Origin: Sphingomonas_E sp042693015
GTDB taxonomy: Bacteria > Pseudomonadota > Alphaproteobacteria > Sphingomonadales > Sphingomonadaceae
DNA length: 64,000 nt
Assembly: GCF_042693015.1 (NCBI RefSeq)
Contig: NZ_CP170544.1
Location: forward strand, 186,001-250,000
Direction of reading: 5' to 3'
Shown here one piece after another: positions 25,544-34,123 of this stretch; positions within the stretch are counted from its first letter, which is position 1; every line of letters starts with the position of its first letter. Made by a program: the position numbers and the translations under genes. The notes beneath the pieces are model-generated. The model had not been told where the DNA came from. It worked only from the letters and a program-made list of their open reading frames with translations, and ran no database searches.

Positions 25544-25733
25544 CTACCTATGCGCTGGTTCCAGAGGCGCGTGGCTGTAGCGCGGTAGTCGCTTCCATGT
25601 CGCTTTCCGTCGCCGCTGTGTCGCTTCACTGTTCTTGGCTGTCGCGAGGCCGTCGCGTCGTGGAAGCATCACTGGCGCGTCCCTGTCGCCACGGTGCCCG
25701 GGCGGTAGAGTCACCCCGCTCGGTCACCGCCCG
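25544..25733 (+). other. Structured segment with helically phased GTCGC motifs
   Basis: A hairpin at 25544-25588 (CTACC-bulge-GCGCT pairing AGCGC-GGTAG) runs straight into GTCGC at 25588, 25599, 25609, 25620, 25641, 25652 and 25685, with a degenerate GTTCT at 25631. Spacings of 10 or 11 bp (or multiples) persist. The arms GCTTCCA (25591) and TGGAAGC (25661) are inverted, and CGGGCGGT / ACCGCCCG (25699-25706 / 25726-25733) forms another hairpin. It could be an unannotated RNA or a protein-binding array; the strand is not known. Confidence 0.4.
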
Positions 25734-25760
25734 CTGTCCTACAGATCGGGCCTATGATAT

Positions 25761-25775
25761 GTTCTGTATATGTTC
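25761..25775. promoter_or_regulatory. Candidate LexA (SOS) box
   Basis: GTTC-TGTATAT-GTTC matches exactly the alphaproteobacterial SOS operator GTTC-N7-GTTC. It lies in an AT-rich island and overlaps the region of a TATGAT -10-like sequence. No obvious SOS gene is next to it. Confidence 0.5.
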
Positions 25776-25911
25776 ACAATAAATGTGGATCATCATCATG
25801 ATAAATAGGAATAATTTTCGACCAGCGTCTGCTTGCCGTGTCTTCCGCGGGCCGCTCGTGTCCGCGCTCGCGACACTAGATGCGCCCGCGGCGGCCCCCT
25901 CGAAAATGCGC

Positions 25912-25938
25912 TGGCAATCCTCAACTTCCTCAACTTCG
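25912..25938 (-). repeat. 27-bp dispersed repeat, copy 1
   Basis: This 27-nt segment is the exact reverse complement of 37109-37135. It contains a short internal duplication (CTCAACTTC twice). Confidence 0.85.
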
Positions 25939-26066
25939 CTTGGCCGGCCCGGCCGCCGCCAGCTTTCTCCCACGCGCAGCGGTTGAACCCGACGGCTTGA
26001 TTCTATAGAGGCCGCGTCCATATCCGGCCGCGAGCCCGCCAAGACTTTCCGAAAGATCGACCGCCG

Positions 26067-26426
26067 ATGCTGTTCACATTCCTCCTTGTCGTCCATGCGA
26101 TCATCGCCGCTTTGCTGGTGACGGTGATCCTGATGCAGAAGTCGGAAGGCGGCGGCCTTGGCATGGGTGGCAGCCCTTCGGGCCTGATGAGCGCGCGCGG
26201 TGCGGCCGATTTCCTGACGCGGGCGACCACCGTTCTGGCGTCGCTGTTCATTCTGATGTCGATCGGTCTGGCGGCGCTTGCGACCGTCCAGCGCGCTCCG
26301 CGGGAAATCGATCAGTCGCTGGCGCGTCAGCCTGCCGCGCAGCAGGCGCCGATTGCTGCACCCGCGGCGCCGGTGGCCGACAATGTAGCCGAACCCGCGA
26401 ACGGCGCGGTTCCGCTCGCCCAGTAA
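26067..26426 (+). CDS. secG: Protein translocase subunit SecG
   Basis: Small inner-membrane subunit of the SecYEG channel. MLFTFLLVVHAIIAALLVTVILMQ is the first membrane helix; the conserved LMQKSEGGGLGMGGSPSGL follows, and the second helix is TTVLASLFILMSIGLAALAT. The C-terminal 45 residues are an Ala/Pro-rich extension (QPAAQQAPIAAPAAP), giving 119 residues. secG before pyrG is a common alphaproteobacterial order. Confidence 0.95.
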   Translation: MLFTFLLVVHAIIAALLVTVILMQKSEGGGLGMGGSPSGLMSARGAADFLTRATTVLASLFILMSIGLAALATVQRAPREIDQSLARQPAAQQAPIAAPAAPVADNVAEPANGAVPLAQ

Positions 26427-26431
26427 AACGC

Positions 26432-26451
26432 GCCCGCGCGAGCGGGCTTTT
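26432..26451 (+). terminator. Rho-independent terminator of secG
   Basis: A GCCCGC / GCGGGC stem with loop GCGA is followed by TTTT, 6 nt after the secG stop. The stem is short but GC-only. Confidence 0.75.
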
Positions 26452-26563
26452 CCTATTCGCCATATTTTTCGCGCGACGCCGGCCCCGCCGGCGCGCCCGA
26501 TTGCATTTTTTCGGAGTCGTTCCCTTGCTCCTTACCTCCACTCGCGGCTAAGCCATTTCTCCC

Positions 26564-28198
26564 ATGGCGCGGTACATATTCATCACCGGCGGCGTGGTCT
26601 CCTCGCTCGGCAAGGGTCTCATGGCAGCAAGTCTTGCTGCCCTCCTGCAAGCGCGTGGCTATCGGGTCCGCATCCGTAAGTTCGATCCCTATCTGAACGT
26701 CGATCCGGGCACGATGAGCCCGTATCAGCACGGCGAGGTCTATGTGACCGACGACGGCGCGGAGACGGATCTGGATCTTGGCCATTATGAGCGCTTCACC
26801 GGCGTTCCGTCGCGCCAGTCGGACAATATCACCACCGGCCGGATCTATCAGAACATCATCGCGAAGGAGCGCCGCGGCGATTATCTCGGCGCGACCGTGC
26901 AGGTGATCCCGCACGTCACCGACGCGATCAAGGAATTCGCGCGGGCCGCGGCCGACGATGTGGATTTCGTGCTGTGCGAGATCGGCGGAACGGTGGGCGA
27001 CATCGAATCGCTGCCCTTCATGGAGGCGATCCGCCAGCTCAAGAATGATCTCGGCCGCGGCAATGCCGTGTTCGTTCACCTGACCCTGGTGCCCTACATC
27101 GCGGCCGCGGGCGAACTGAAGACCAAGCCGACGCAGCACAGCGTGCGCGATCTCACCTCATTGGGCATCCAGCCCGACGTGCTGGTGTGCCGTTCGGATC
27201 GGCCGCTGCCGGCCGGTGAGCGGGCGAAGATCGCCTTGTTCTGCAACGTCGCGCCGGAGGCGGTGATCCCCGCGCTCGACGCGAGCACGATCTATGGCGT
27301 GCCGCTGCAATATCATGCCGAGGGTCTGGATCGCGCGGTGCTGGCGGCGTTCGGTATTGAAGCGGCCGGTTCGCCCGATCTTGGGCGGTGGGACGACATC
27401 GTCGATCGCATCCTGAACCCGGAAGGCGAGGTGACCATCGGCGTCGTCGGCAAATATACCGGCCTGCTCGATGCCTATAAGTCGCTGCACGAGGCGCTGG
27501 TCCATGGTGGCATCGCCAACCGCGCCAAGGTGAACATCCGCTGGATCGATGCGGAACTGTTCGAAGGCCCGGATTCGGACATCGCGGCCAGCCTGGAGCC
27601 TTGCAACGCGATCCTGGTGCCCGGTGGCTTCGGCGAGCGCGGATCGGAAGGCAAGATCTCCGCAGTCCGCTTCGCGCGGGAACGCAATGTGCCCTTTTTC
27701 GGCATCTGCCTCGGCATGCAGATGGCCTGCATCGAAGGTGCGCGGAACCTCGTTGGGCTGGCCGATGCGTCCACCACCGAGTTCGGCCCGACCGAAAATC
27801 CGGTTGTCGGCCTCATTACCGAATGGAAGTCGTCGCGCGGCATGGAAGTACGCACGGCCGACGGCGATCTCGGCGGCACGATGCGGCTGGGCGCCTATCC
27901 GGCCAAGCTGTCGGGCAATAGCCGCGTCGCTTCCATCTATGGCGAGACCGACATCTCCGAGCGGCATCGCCACCGTTACGAAGTGAACATCAATTATCGC
28001 GAGCCGCTGGAGGCCAAGGGGCTGATCTTCTCCGGCATGTCGCCCGATGGTGCGCTGCCCGAGATCGTCGAACGGCCGGACCATCCCTGGTTCGTCGGCG
28101 TCCAGTTCCACCCGGAACTGAAGTCCAAGCCGTTCGATCCGCATCCGCTGTTCGCAAGCTTCGTCGCGGCAGCGCTGGAGCAGAGCCGACTGGTATAA
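26564..28198 (+). CDS. pyrG: CTP synthase
   Basis: Makes CTP from UTP, ATP and glutamine; the last step of de novo pyrimidine synthesis. The N-terminal synthase domain starts MARYIFITGGVVSSLGKGL, with P-loop GGVVSSLGKG and CEIGGTVGDIESLPF. The C-terminal class I glutamine amidotransferase domain has nucleophile Cys382 (FFGICLGMQMAC) and the His-Glu pair in VGVQFHPELKSKP. The length of 544 residues is standard. It follows secG after a terminator, so a promoter in the 113-bp gap is likely. Confidence 0.98.
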   Translation: MARYIFITGGVVSSLGKGLMAASLAALLQARGYRVRIRKFDPYLNVDPGTMSPYQHGEVYVTDDGAETDLDLGHYERFTGVPSRQSDNITTGRIYQNIIAKERRGDYLGATVQVIPHVTDAIKEFARAAADDVDFVLCEIGGTVGDIESLPFMEAIRQLKNDLGRGNAVFVHLTLVPYIAAAGELKTKPTQHSVRDLTSLGIQPDVLVCRSDRPLPAGERAKIALFCNVAPEAVIPALDASTIYGVPLQYHAEGLDRAVLAAFGIEAAGSPDLGRWDDIVDRILNPEGEVTIGVVGKYTGLLDAYKSLHEALVHGGIANRAKVNIRWIDAELFEGPDSDIAASLEPCNAILVPGGFGERGSEGKISAVRFARERNVPFFGICLGMQMACIEGARNLVGLADASTTEFGPTENPVVGLITEWKSSRGMEVRTADGDLGGTMRLGAYPAKLSGNSRVASIYGETDISERHRHRYEVNINYREPLEAKGLIFSGMSPDGALPEIVERPDHPWFVGVQFHPELKSKPFDPHPLFASFVAAALEQSRLV

Positions 28199-28250
28199 GA
28201 TCGGGCCGGCGGGGGTATCCGAATCGCCGGCCTGACCCTACCTTGCCTGC

Positions 28251-31200
28251 ATGGCGCATTCAGGTTTCGTTCCCCTTCGCATCTTCTCGTCCTACACCAT
28301 GCTGGACGGGGCCATCGATCCGAAGGCGATCGCCAAGCAGGCGCGCAAGCTGGGTTTCCCGGCCGCCGCGATCACCGATCGCAACGGCCTCTATGGCGCC
28401 ATGGCCTTTTCCGACGCCGCCAAGAAGGATGGCGTGCAGCCGGTGGTCGGCGCGATGCTGGCCGTGCTCCGTCCGGGCACGCCGGATGGCAAGCCGATCA
28501 TCATCGACTGGCTGGCGCTCTATGCGCAGGACGAGAAGGGCTACGATAATCTCTGCGAGCTCGTCTCCGCGGCGCATCTGGAGCGTCCGGGGCATGAGGA
28601 AGCGCATGTTCCGCTCGAACGGTTGGAAGGCAAGACCGACGGCCTGATCGCGCTGACGGCCGGGGGAGAGGGAGCGCTGGCGCGGCTCCTTGCCGAAGAG
28701 CAAGTCGATGCCGCGCGCAGCTATGCCGACCGGCTGGAGGCGCTGTTTCCCGATCGCCTCTATATCGAGATCGCGCGCCGCAACAATGCGGTGGAGGAAG
28801 CGGCGGAAGACCTGCTGGTCGAGCTGGCTTATGCCCGCAATCTGCCGCTGGTGGCGACCAATCCCGCCTGCTTTGCCGAACCCGGTTTCCATGCCGCACA
28901 TGACGTGATGCTCTGCATTGCAAGCTCTTCCTATGTGGAGAGCGAGGAACGGACCCGTTCCTGCCCTGACGCGTGGATGAAGCCCGCCGACGAGATGATC
29001 CGCCTGTTCGAGGATCTTCCCGAGGCGATCGCCAATACGATGGTCGTCGCGCAGCGCTGCGCGGTGATGGCGCCCTATCGCAAGCCGATCCTCCCCAGCC
29101 TTGCCGGTGATCGCGAGGGTGAGGCCGAGATGCTGCGGCAGGATGCGCGTGCGGGCCTTGAGGCGCGGCTGGCGAAGATCGAGGGGCCGGTCGACCGGCA
29201 GGCCTATTTCGATCGGCTCGACTTCGAGGTCGACATCATCATCCGCATGGGCTTTCCGGGCTATTTCCTGATCGTCGCCGATTTCATCAAATGGGCGAAG
29301 GATCATGACATTCCGGTGGGGCCGGGCCGTGGTTCCGGCGCCGGGTCCGTCGTCGCCTGGGCGCTGACGATCACCGATCTCGATCCGCTGCGGTTGGGCC
29401 TGCTGTTCGAACGCTTCCTCAACCCGGAACGCGTGTCGATGCCCGACTTCGACATCGATTTCTGCGAAACCCGGCGCGGCGAGGTGATCAGCTACGTTCA
29501 GCAGAAATATGGCCGCGATCATGTCGCCCAGATCATCACCTTCGGACGCCTGAAGGCGCGCGCCGTGCTGAAGGACACTGGCCGCGTTCTCCAGATGAGC
29601 TATGGTCATGTCGATCGGCTGGCCAAGCTGGTGCCCAATCACCCCACCGACCCCTGGACGCTCGATCGCGCACTCAACGGCGTTTCGGAACTTGCCGCGG
29701 AATATAAGGCGGACGAGCAGGTCACCCGCCTGTTCGACCTCGCGATGAAGCTGGAAGGTCTGCCACGCCACAGCTCAACCCACGCGGCCGGCGTGGTGAT
29801 CGGCGATCGCCCGCTCGATCAACTGGTGCCGCTTTATCGCGATCCGCGTTCGGACATGCCGGTGACGCAGTTCGACATGAAGTTCGTCGAGGGCGCGGGG
29901 CTCGTCAAGTTCGACTTCCTTGGTCTCAAGACGCTGTCGGTGCTGCAGAAGGCCGTACAGTTCCTGGCCAAGAAGGGCGAGATCGTCGATCTCGCAGCGC
30001 TGCCCTGGGATGATCCCGAGGTCTACAAGCTCCTCCAGAGCGGCAATACGGTCGGCGTTTTCCAGCTCGAATCCGAAGGCATGCGCCGCACGCTTTCGGC
30101 CGTCCGTCCGACCTGCTTTGAGGACATCATCGCACTGGTCTCGCTCTATCGGCCCGGCCCAATGGACAATATCCCACTGTTCGGCGATCGCAAGAACGGC
30201 CGGGCGGAGATCGAATATCCGCACCCGCTGCTCGAAGGCATCCTCAAGGAAACCTACGGCATCTTCGTCTATCAGGAACAGGTGATGCAGGCCGCGCAGA
30301 TCCTGGCCGGTTACTCGCTGGGCGACGCCGATCTGCTGCGCCGCGCGATGGGCAAGAAGATCCAGGCCGAGATGGACGCGCAGCGCCAGCGCTTCGTCGA
30401 TGGTTGTGCGGCGAAGGGCATTTCTGCCGGAAAAGCCAACGAACTGTTCGACTTGATCGACAAGTTCGCCGGCTACGGCTTCAACAAGAGTCACGCCGCG
30501 GCTTACGCGTTGGTCGCCTATCACACAGCCTGGATGAAGGCGCACCACAAGCCGGAATTCTATGCGGCGTCGATGTGTTACGACATGGCGCTGACCGACA
30601 AATTGTCGATCTTCGTCGATGACATGAGACGCCTCGGCGTGCCCTGCCTGCCACCCGACATCAACGCCAGCGAAGCCGAGTTTTCCGTCGAGCAGGTTGG
30701 TGTCCGTTACGCGCTGGGCGCGCTCAAGGGCGTGGGCGAGAAGGCGATGGAATTGCTCGTCGTCGAACGCGAGCAGGGCGGTAAGTTCAAGTCGCTGGAC
30801 GATTTCGCCGATCGGGTCGATCCCAAGCTGCTTAACCGCCGCCAGCTTGAAAGCCTCGCTGCTGGCGGCGCGTTCGACAGCCTGGCAGATGATCGTGCCA
30901 TGGTCTCTGCTGCTGCGGAATTGATCCTCGCCCACGCTGCGGTGGCGCACGAAATCCGGAACGGCGACCAGCACGATTTCTTCGGTTCGGGCAATGCGGT
31001 GGCCGAGCCGATCCGGCTACCAAAGGCAGAGCCGTGGACGATCGCCGAGCGAATGGCGGCGGAAAAGGAAGCGTTCGGTTTCTATTTCTCGTCGCATCCG
31101 GTCGATCGCTTCCGGCACCTTGCAACTGCCAATCGCGCCAAGACCTATGCCGAGCTGCTGACCATGCCGATCGGCGAGCCGCAGCGTTCGCCCGATGGAC

Positions 31201-31739
31201 GCCGCATGGCTTCACCGACGGTGACGGTGGCCGCGCTGATCGAGGATGGACGCTGGCGCACCTCGGCGCGCGGCAATCGTTACATGATGGCCACCTGCTC
31301 GGATTCCTCCGGCCAGTTCATCGCCACCTGCTTTGACGAATTCGCGTCGGAGGGGATCGAAAAGGCGGCTCGCGCGGGCGAATGCGCATTGCTCACGGTC
31401 GAGCTGGATCGTCGGCCGGGTGAAGATACGCCCCGCGTCACGATCCGGTCGCTCACGCTTTTCGAGGGGCTGGCGGGCAAGACACGGTTGCGGCTGGACA
31501 TCGAGACGTCCGACCCCCTGGTCTTACCGGCGCTTGCGGCGATGGTCTCGGGCGAGCGCGGTGGCCGCGGCGAATTGCGATTGCGCGCGGTGGCGCCCGA
31601 CGGGGGGGTCGCCCATGTCCTACTGGGTCGCGACTTCCTGCTGGACGCAGAACTGGTCGCGCGGATCGAACGGGTGCCGGGGATAGACCGCGTCGAGCTT
31701 GATGCCGTGGAGGCGCCGAAACTTGCGCTGGTAAGCTAG
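28251..31739 (+). CDS. dnaE: DNA polymerase III subunit alpha
   Basis: Replicative polymerase subunit. The N-terminal PHP domain begins FVPLRIFSSYTMLDGAI. The catalytic centre has MPDFDIDFCETRRG with Asp399 and Asp401, and a third acidic site in VKFDFLGLKTL. GYGFNKSHAAAYALVAYHTAW marks the helix-hairpin-helix / tau-binding side, and an OB fold lies near the end (TVTVAALIEDGRWRTSARGN). The 1162-residue length fits DnaE1 rather than the shorter SOS-linked DnaE2. It is 52 bp from pyrG in the same direction. Confidence 0.97.
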   Translation: MAHSGFVPLRIFSSYTMLDGAIDPKAIAKQARKLGFPAAAITDRNGLYGAMAFSDAAKKDGVQPVVGAMLAVLRPGTPDGKPIIIDWLALYAQDEKGYDNLCELVSAAHLERPGHEEAHVPLERLEGKTDGLIALTAGGEGALARLLAEEQVDAARSYADRLEALFPDRLYIEIARRNNAVEEAAEDLLVELAYARNLPLVATNPACFAEPGFHAAHDVMLCIASSSYVESEERTRSCPDAWMKPADEMIRLFEDLPEAIANTMVVAQRCAVMAPYRKPILPSLAGDREGEAEMLRQDARAGLEARLAKIEGPVDRQAYFDRLDFEVDIIIRMGFPGYFLIVADFIKWAKDHDIPVGPGRGSGAGSVVAWALTITDLDPLRLGLLFERFLNPERVSMPDFDIDFCETRRGEVISYVQQKYGRDHVAQIITFGRLKARAVLKDTGRVLQMSYGHVDRLAKLVPNHPTDPWTLDRALNGVSELAAEYKADEQVTRLFDLAMKLEGLPRHSSTHAAGVVIGDRPLDQLVPLYRDPRSDMPVTQFDMKFVEGAGLVKFDFLGLKTLSVLQKAVQFLAKKGEIVDLAALPWDDPEVYKLLQSGNTVGVFQLESEGMRRTLSAVRPTCFEDIIALVSLYRPGPMDNIPLFGDRKNGRAEIEYPHPLLEGILKETYGIFVYQEQVMQAAQILAGYSLGDADLLRRAMGKKIQAEMDAQRQRFVDGCAAKGISAGKANELFDLIDKFAGYGFNKSHAAAYALVAYHTAWMKAHHKPEFYAASMCYDMALTDKLSIFVDDMRRLGVPCLPPDINASEAEFSVEQVGVRYALGALKGVGEKAMELLVVEREQGGKFKSLDDFADRVDPKLLNRRQLESLAAGGAFDSLADDRAMVSAAAELILAHAAVAHEIRNGDQHDFFGSGNAVAEPIRLPKAEPWTIAERMAAEKEAFGFYFSSHPVDRFRHLATANRAKTYAELLTMPIGEPQRSPDGRRMASPTVTVAALIEDGRWRTSARGNRYMMATCSDSSGQFIATCFDEFASEGIEKAARAGECALLTVELDRRPGEDTPRVTIRSLTLFEGLAGKTRLRLDIETSDPLVLPALAAMVSGERGGRGELRLRAVAPDGGVAHVLLGRDFLLDAELVARIERVPGIDRVELDAVEAPKLALVS

Positions 31740-31784
31740 GCGGGAGTTCAGGAGCGCCTGGGCTCAAGCGAAGGGGAGCGACAT

Positions 31785-32195
31785 ATGCGACCGATTTCGA
31801 CGACGGCCCTGATAGTTCTTGCTCTGCTCCTCGGTGGCCCTAGCGCCGTGATGATTCAGACCGCGGCTGCCGCGGAAGCGGAAGTAAAGCGGGCGCCGGA
31901 TCTGGCCGATCAATTGACCGGCACTTATGAAGGCGACGTGATATCCGATGCGCGCGGCTCGTCCCGCAGCGGCGTGACCATCACCGTGACAAGGACGGGC
32001 AAGAACATGATCCAGGTCGCGTCCGACTATGCCCGTATCCCGACCGTGAGCATCAGGCTGACGAAGGCGATGGACAGCATCATCGCCGCGGATGGGCCTT
32101 ATGTCGTGGTGGTCAACACCGCGGCAGACGCGGCCCGCATGGACCTCACGATCGATGACGCATCCTGGTCCGGCCGGAAAGTCGGCGCGCCCTGA
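31785..32195 (+). CDS. Exported hypothetical protein
   Basis: Not recognised. The 136-residue product has a clear signal peptide (ALIVLALLLGGPSAVMIQTAAAAEA, cleavage probably in the Ala run near residue 33). The mature part is a small beta-rich domain: TGTYEGDVISDARGSSRSGVT, VTRTGKNMIQVASDY, YVVVVNTAADAARMDLTI. It has no cysteines and no lipobox. An AGGGGAG ribosome site precedes the ATG at 31785. It lies 45 bp after dnaE and converges with the ETF dehydrogenase gene. It resembles small periplasmic sandwich domains, but no function can be given. Confidence 0.7.
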   Translation: MRPISTTALIVLALLLGGPSAVMIQTAAAAEAEVKRAPDLADQLTGTYEGDVISDARGSSRSGVTITVTRTGKNMIQVASDYARIPTVSIRLTKAMDSIIAADGPYVVVVNTAADAARMDLTIDDASWSGRKVGAP

Positions 32196-32299
32196 TCATT
32201 TTGTCTGGGGTTGCCGATCGAATTTGATGCCGGGATGCTTGCTCCCTTCACGTCGCGTGGCGGGGCACGACCGTCCGGCCGAACCCCTGAAACCCGGTC

Positions 32300-33949
32300 T
32301 TACATATTGGGATAATTGGGGCCGCCGCCGCCTTCGGGCACCACCCAGTTGATGTTCTGGGTCGGATCCTTGATGTCGCACGTCTTGCAGTGGACGCAGT
32401 TCTGCGCGTTGATCTGGAGCCGCGGGTCGCCCGCATCCTGGCCGACGATCTCATAGACGCCCGCCGGGCAATAACGCTGTTCGGGCGCGTCGTAGAGAGC
32501 CAGGTTTACACTGACTGGTACGGACGCGTCCTTCAGCGTCAGGTGGACCGGCTGGTCTTCCTCATGGTTCGTGTTGGAAAGGAACACCGAGGAGAGGCGG
32601 TCGAAGCTGATCACGCCATCGGGCTTGGGATAGTTGATCTTCGGCGCGTGATCGGCGTGGAGCAGCCCTTCATTGTCGCGGTGCGTCTTGAAGGTCCAGG
32701 GCAGGGTGATGCCGAGCTGGTGGCACCACATATCGATGCCGGCATAGAGCGTGCCGAGGATCGGCCCGAACTTGGCGATCGAGGGCTCGGCGTTGCGGAC
32801 CTTCTTGAGTTCCTTCGCGACCCAGCTGTTGTTGACCGCTTCGGGATAGGCGGTCAGTTCCTTAGCACCACGGCCCGACAGGATCTCGTCGAACGCCGCT
32901 TCGGCCGCCAGCATACCCGTCTTCATAGCCGTGTGGCTGCCCTTGATGCGCGGCACGTTGACGAAGCCCGCCGAGCATCCGATCAGCGCGCCGCCGGGGA
33001 AGGCGAGCTTCGGCACGGCCTGCCAGCCGCCTTCGTTGATCGCGCGCGCGCCATAGGAGACGCGGCGGCCGCCCTCGATCTCGGCGCGGATCGCAGGATG
33101 CTGCTTCCAGCGCTGGAACTCCTCGAATGGCGAGAGGTGCGGATTGCGGTAGCCCAGGCCGACGACGAAGCCCAAGGCGACCTGGTTGTTCGCCTGGTGA
33201 TAGAGGAAGCCGCCGCCCACTTCCTCGGTCAGCGGCCAGCCCTGGGTGTGGATGACGCGGCCGGGGACATGCTTGTCCGCCGGAATGTCCCACAATTCCT
33301 TGATGCCGATCGCATAGGTCTGGGGCTGGCTGTCGGCCTCCAGATCGAAGATGCGCTTCAGTTCCTTGGAAAGATGGCCGCGCACGCCCTCGGCAAAGAA
33401 GGTGTATTGCGCGTGCAGCTCCATGCCCGGCTGGTAATCCGGCTTGTGCTCGCCCTCGCGCGAGATGCCCATGTCGCCGGTAGCCACGCCCTTCACCGAT
33501 CCATCCTCATGGAACAGCACCTCGGCCGCGGCGAAGCCGGGGAAGATTTCGACGCCCAGCGCTTCGGCCTGGCCGGCGAGCCAGCGGCAGAGATTGCCGA
33601 GGCTCAGCGTATAGGTGCCCTTGTTGTTCATGAACGGCGGCATCAGCAGATGCGGCATCGAAAACTGCTTCTTCTCGGTCAGAATCCAGTGATGATTCTG
33701 GACGACCGGGACGGTCAGCGGACTATCCATGTCCCGCCAATCGGGGATCAGCTCATCGAGGGCGATCGGATCGACCACCGCGCCAGACAGAATGTGCGCG
33801 CCGACTTCGGAACCCTTTTCGAGCACGCAGACCGCAAGCTCGCGTCCCGCTTTCTCCGCAAGCTGCTTCAGCCGGATCGCCGCGGCCAAGCCCGCCGGGC
33901 CGGCGCCAACGATCACGACGTCGTAGGTCATGGATTCGCGGGTTGTCAT
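32300..33949 (-). CDS. Electron transfer flavoprotein-ubiquinone oxidoreductase
   Basis: Passes electrons from fatty-acid and amino-acid acyl-CoA dehydrogenases, via ETF, to ubiquinone. The 549-residue protein starts at 33949, where AAGGAAGGACGAAGAA precedes the ATG; the longer frame has no homology. FAD motif VVIVGAGPAGLAAAIRLKQ is at the N-terminus, with GAHILSGAVVDP next. The ubiquinone/FAD region includes GGALIGCSAGFVNVPRIKGSH. The C-terminal [4Fe-4S] site uses CPAGVYEI and QNCVHCKTCDIKDP. It is peripheral to the inner membrane. It is divergent from the UDG-slt-moaB operon across 175 bp. Confidence 0.96.
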   Translation of the reverse strand: MTTRESMTYDVVIVGAGPAGLAAAIRLKQLAEKAGRELAVCVLEKGSEVGAHILSGAVVDPIALDELIPDWRDMDSPLTVPVVQNHHWILTEKKQFSMPHLLMPPFMNNKGTYTLSLGNLCRWLAGQAEALGVEIFPGFAAAEVLFHEDGSVKGVATGDMGISREGEHKPDYQPGMELHAQYTFFAEGVRGHLSKELKRIFDLEADSQPQTYAIGIKELWDIPADKHVPGRVIHTQGWPLTEEVGGGFLYHQANNQVALGFVVGLGYRNPHLSPFEEFQRWKQHPAIRAEIEGGRRVSYGARAINEGGWQAVPKLAFPGGALIGCSAGFVNVPRIKGSHTAMKTGMLAAEAAFDEILSGRGAKELTAYPEAVNNSWVAKELKKVRNAEPSIAKFGPILGTLYAGIDMWCHQLGITLPWTFKTHRDNEGLLHADHAPKINYPKPDGVISFDRLSSVFLSNTNHEEDQPVHLTLKDASVPVSVNLALYDAPEQRYCPAGVYEIVGQDAGDPRLQINAQNCVHCKTCDIKDPTQNINWVVPEGGGGPNYPNM

Positions 33950-34123
33950 TTCTTCGTCCTTCCTTTCGCCCCCGTACCGTCCGGTTGTCGCATCGCCCGA
34001 ACGGCCCAGCCAGAAAGCCGATGGCCTTGTATTGACCCGGCCGTCAACTAGGGAGTCTATGGGACGTATGCGGGTGCACCGACAGATATTATTTGGAACA
34101 GTCAAGCTGGGATCGGCCCGGCG

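Larger units (their letters stand above)
25161..26066. other. Gene-free smc-secG intergenic region (906 bp)
   Basis: No ORF here has homology or a good ribosome site. In order it holds: a family C inverted palindrome pair, a weak terminator-like hairpin, a structured segment with phased GTCGC motifs, a short AT-rich island with an SOS box at 25750-25830, and one copy of a 27-bp sequence repeated near 37.1 kb. No tmRNA tag sequence, RNase P or SRP RNA signature was recognised. The local composition at 25750-25830 is visibly more AT-rich than the rest of the window. Confidence 0.75.

Noticed and set aside
25597..25782. 61-codon plus-strand ORF in the gap
   Set aside because: It runs through the GTCGC array and hairpins, has no ribosome site, and reads as low-quality Arg/Ser/Cys-rich sequence.
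25783..25986. 67-codon ORF starting just after the SOS box
   Set aside because: Tempting as an SOS product, but there is no ribosome site and after about 12 residues the composition looks non-coding. Kept only as a possibility in the SOS-box finding.
25161..26066. A tmRNA, 6S, RNase P or SRP RNA gene in the smc-secG gap
   Set aside because: No alanine tag like that of alphaproteobacterial tmRNA, no conserved RNase P core and no SRP tetraloop pattern was found on either strand by eye. A covariance-model search would decide.
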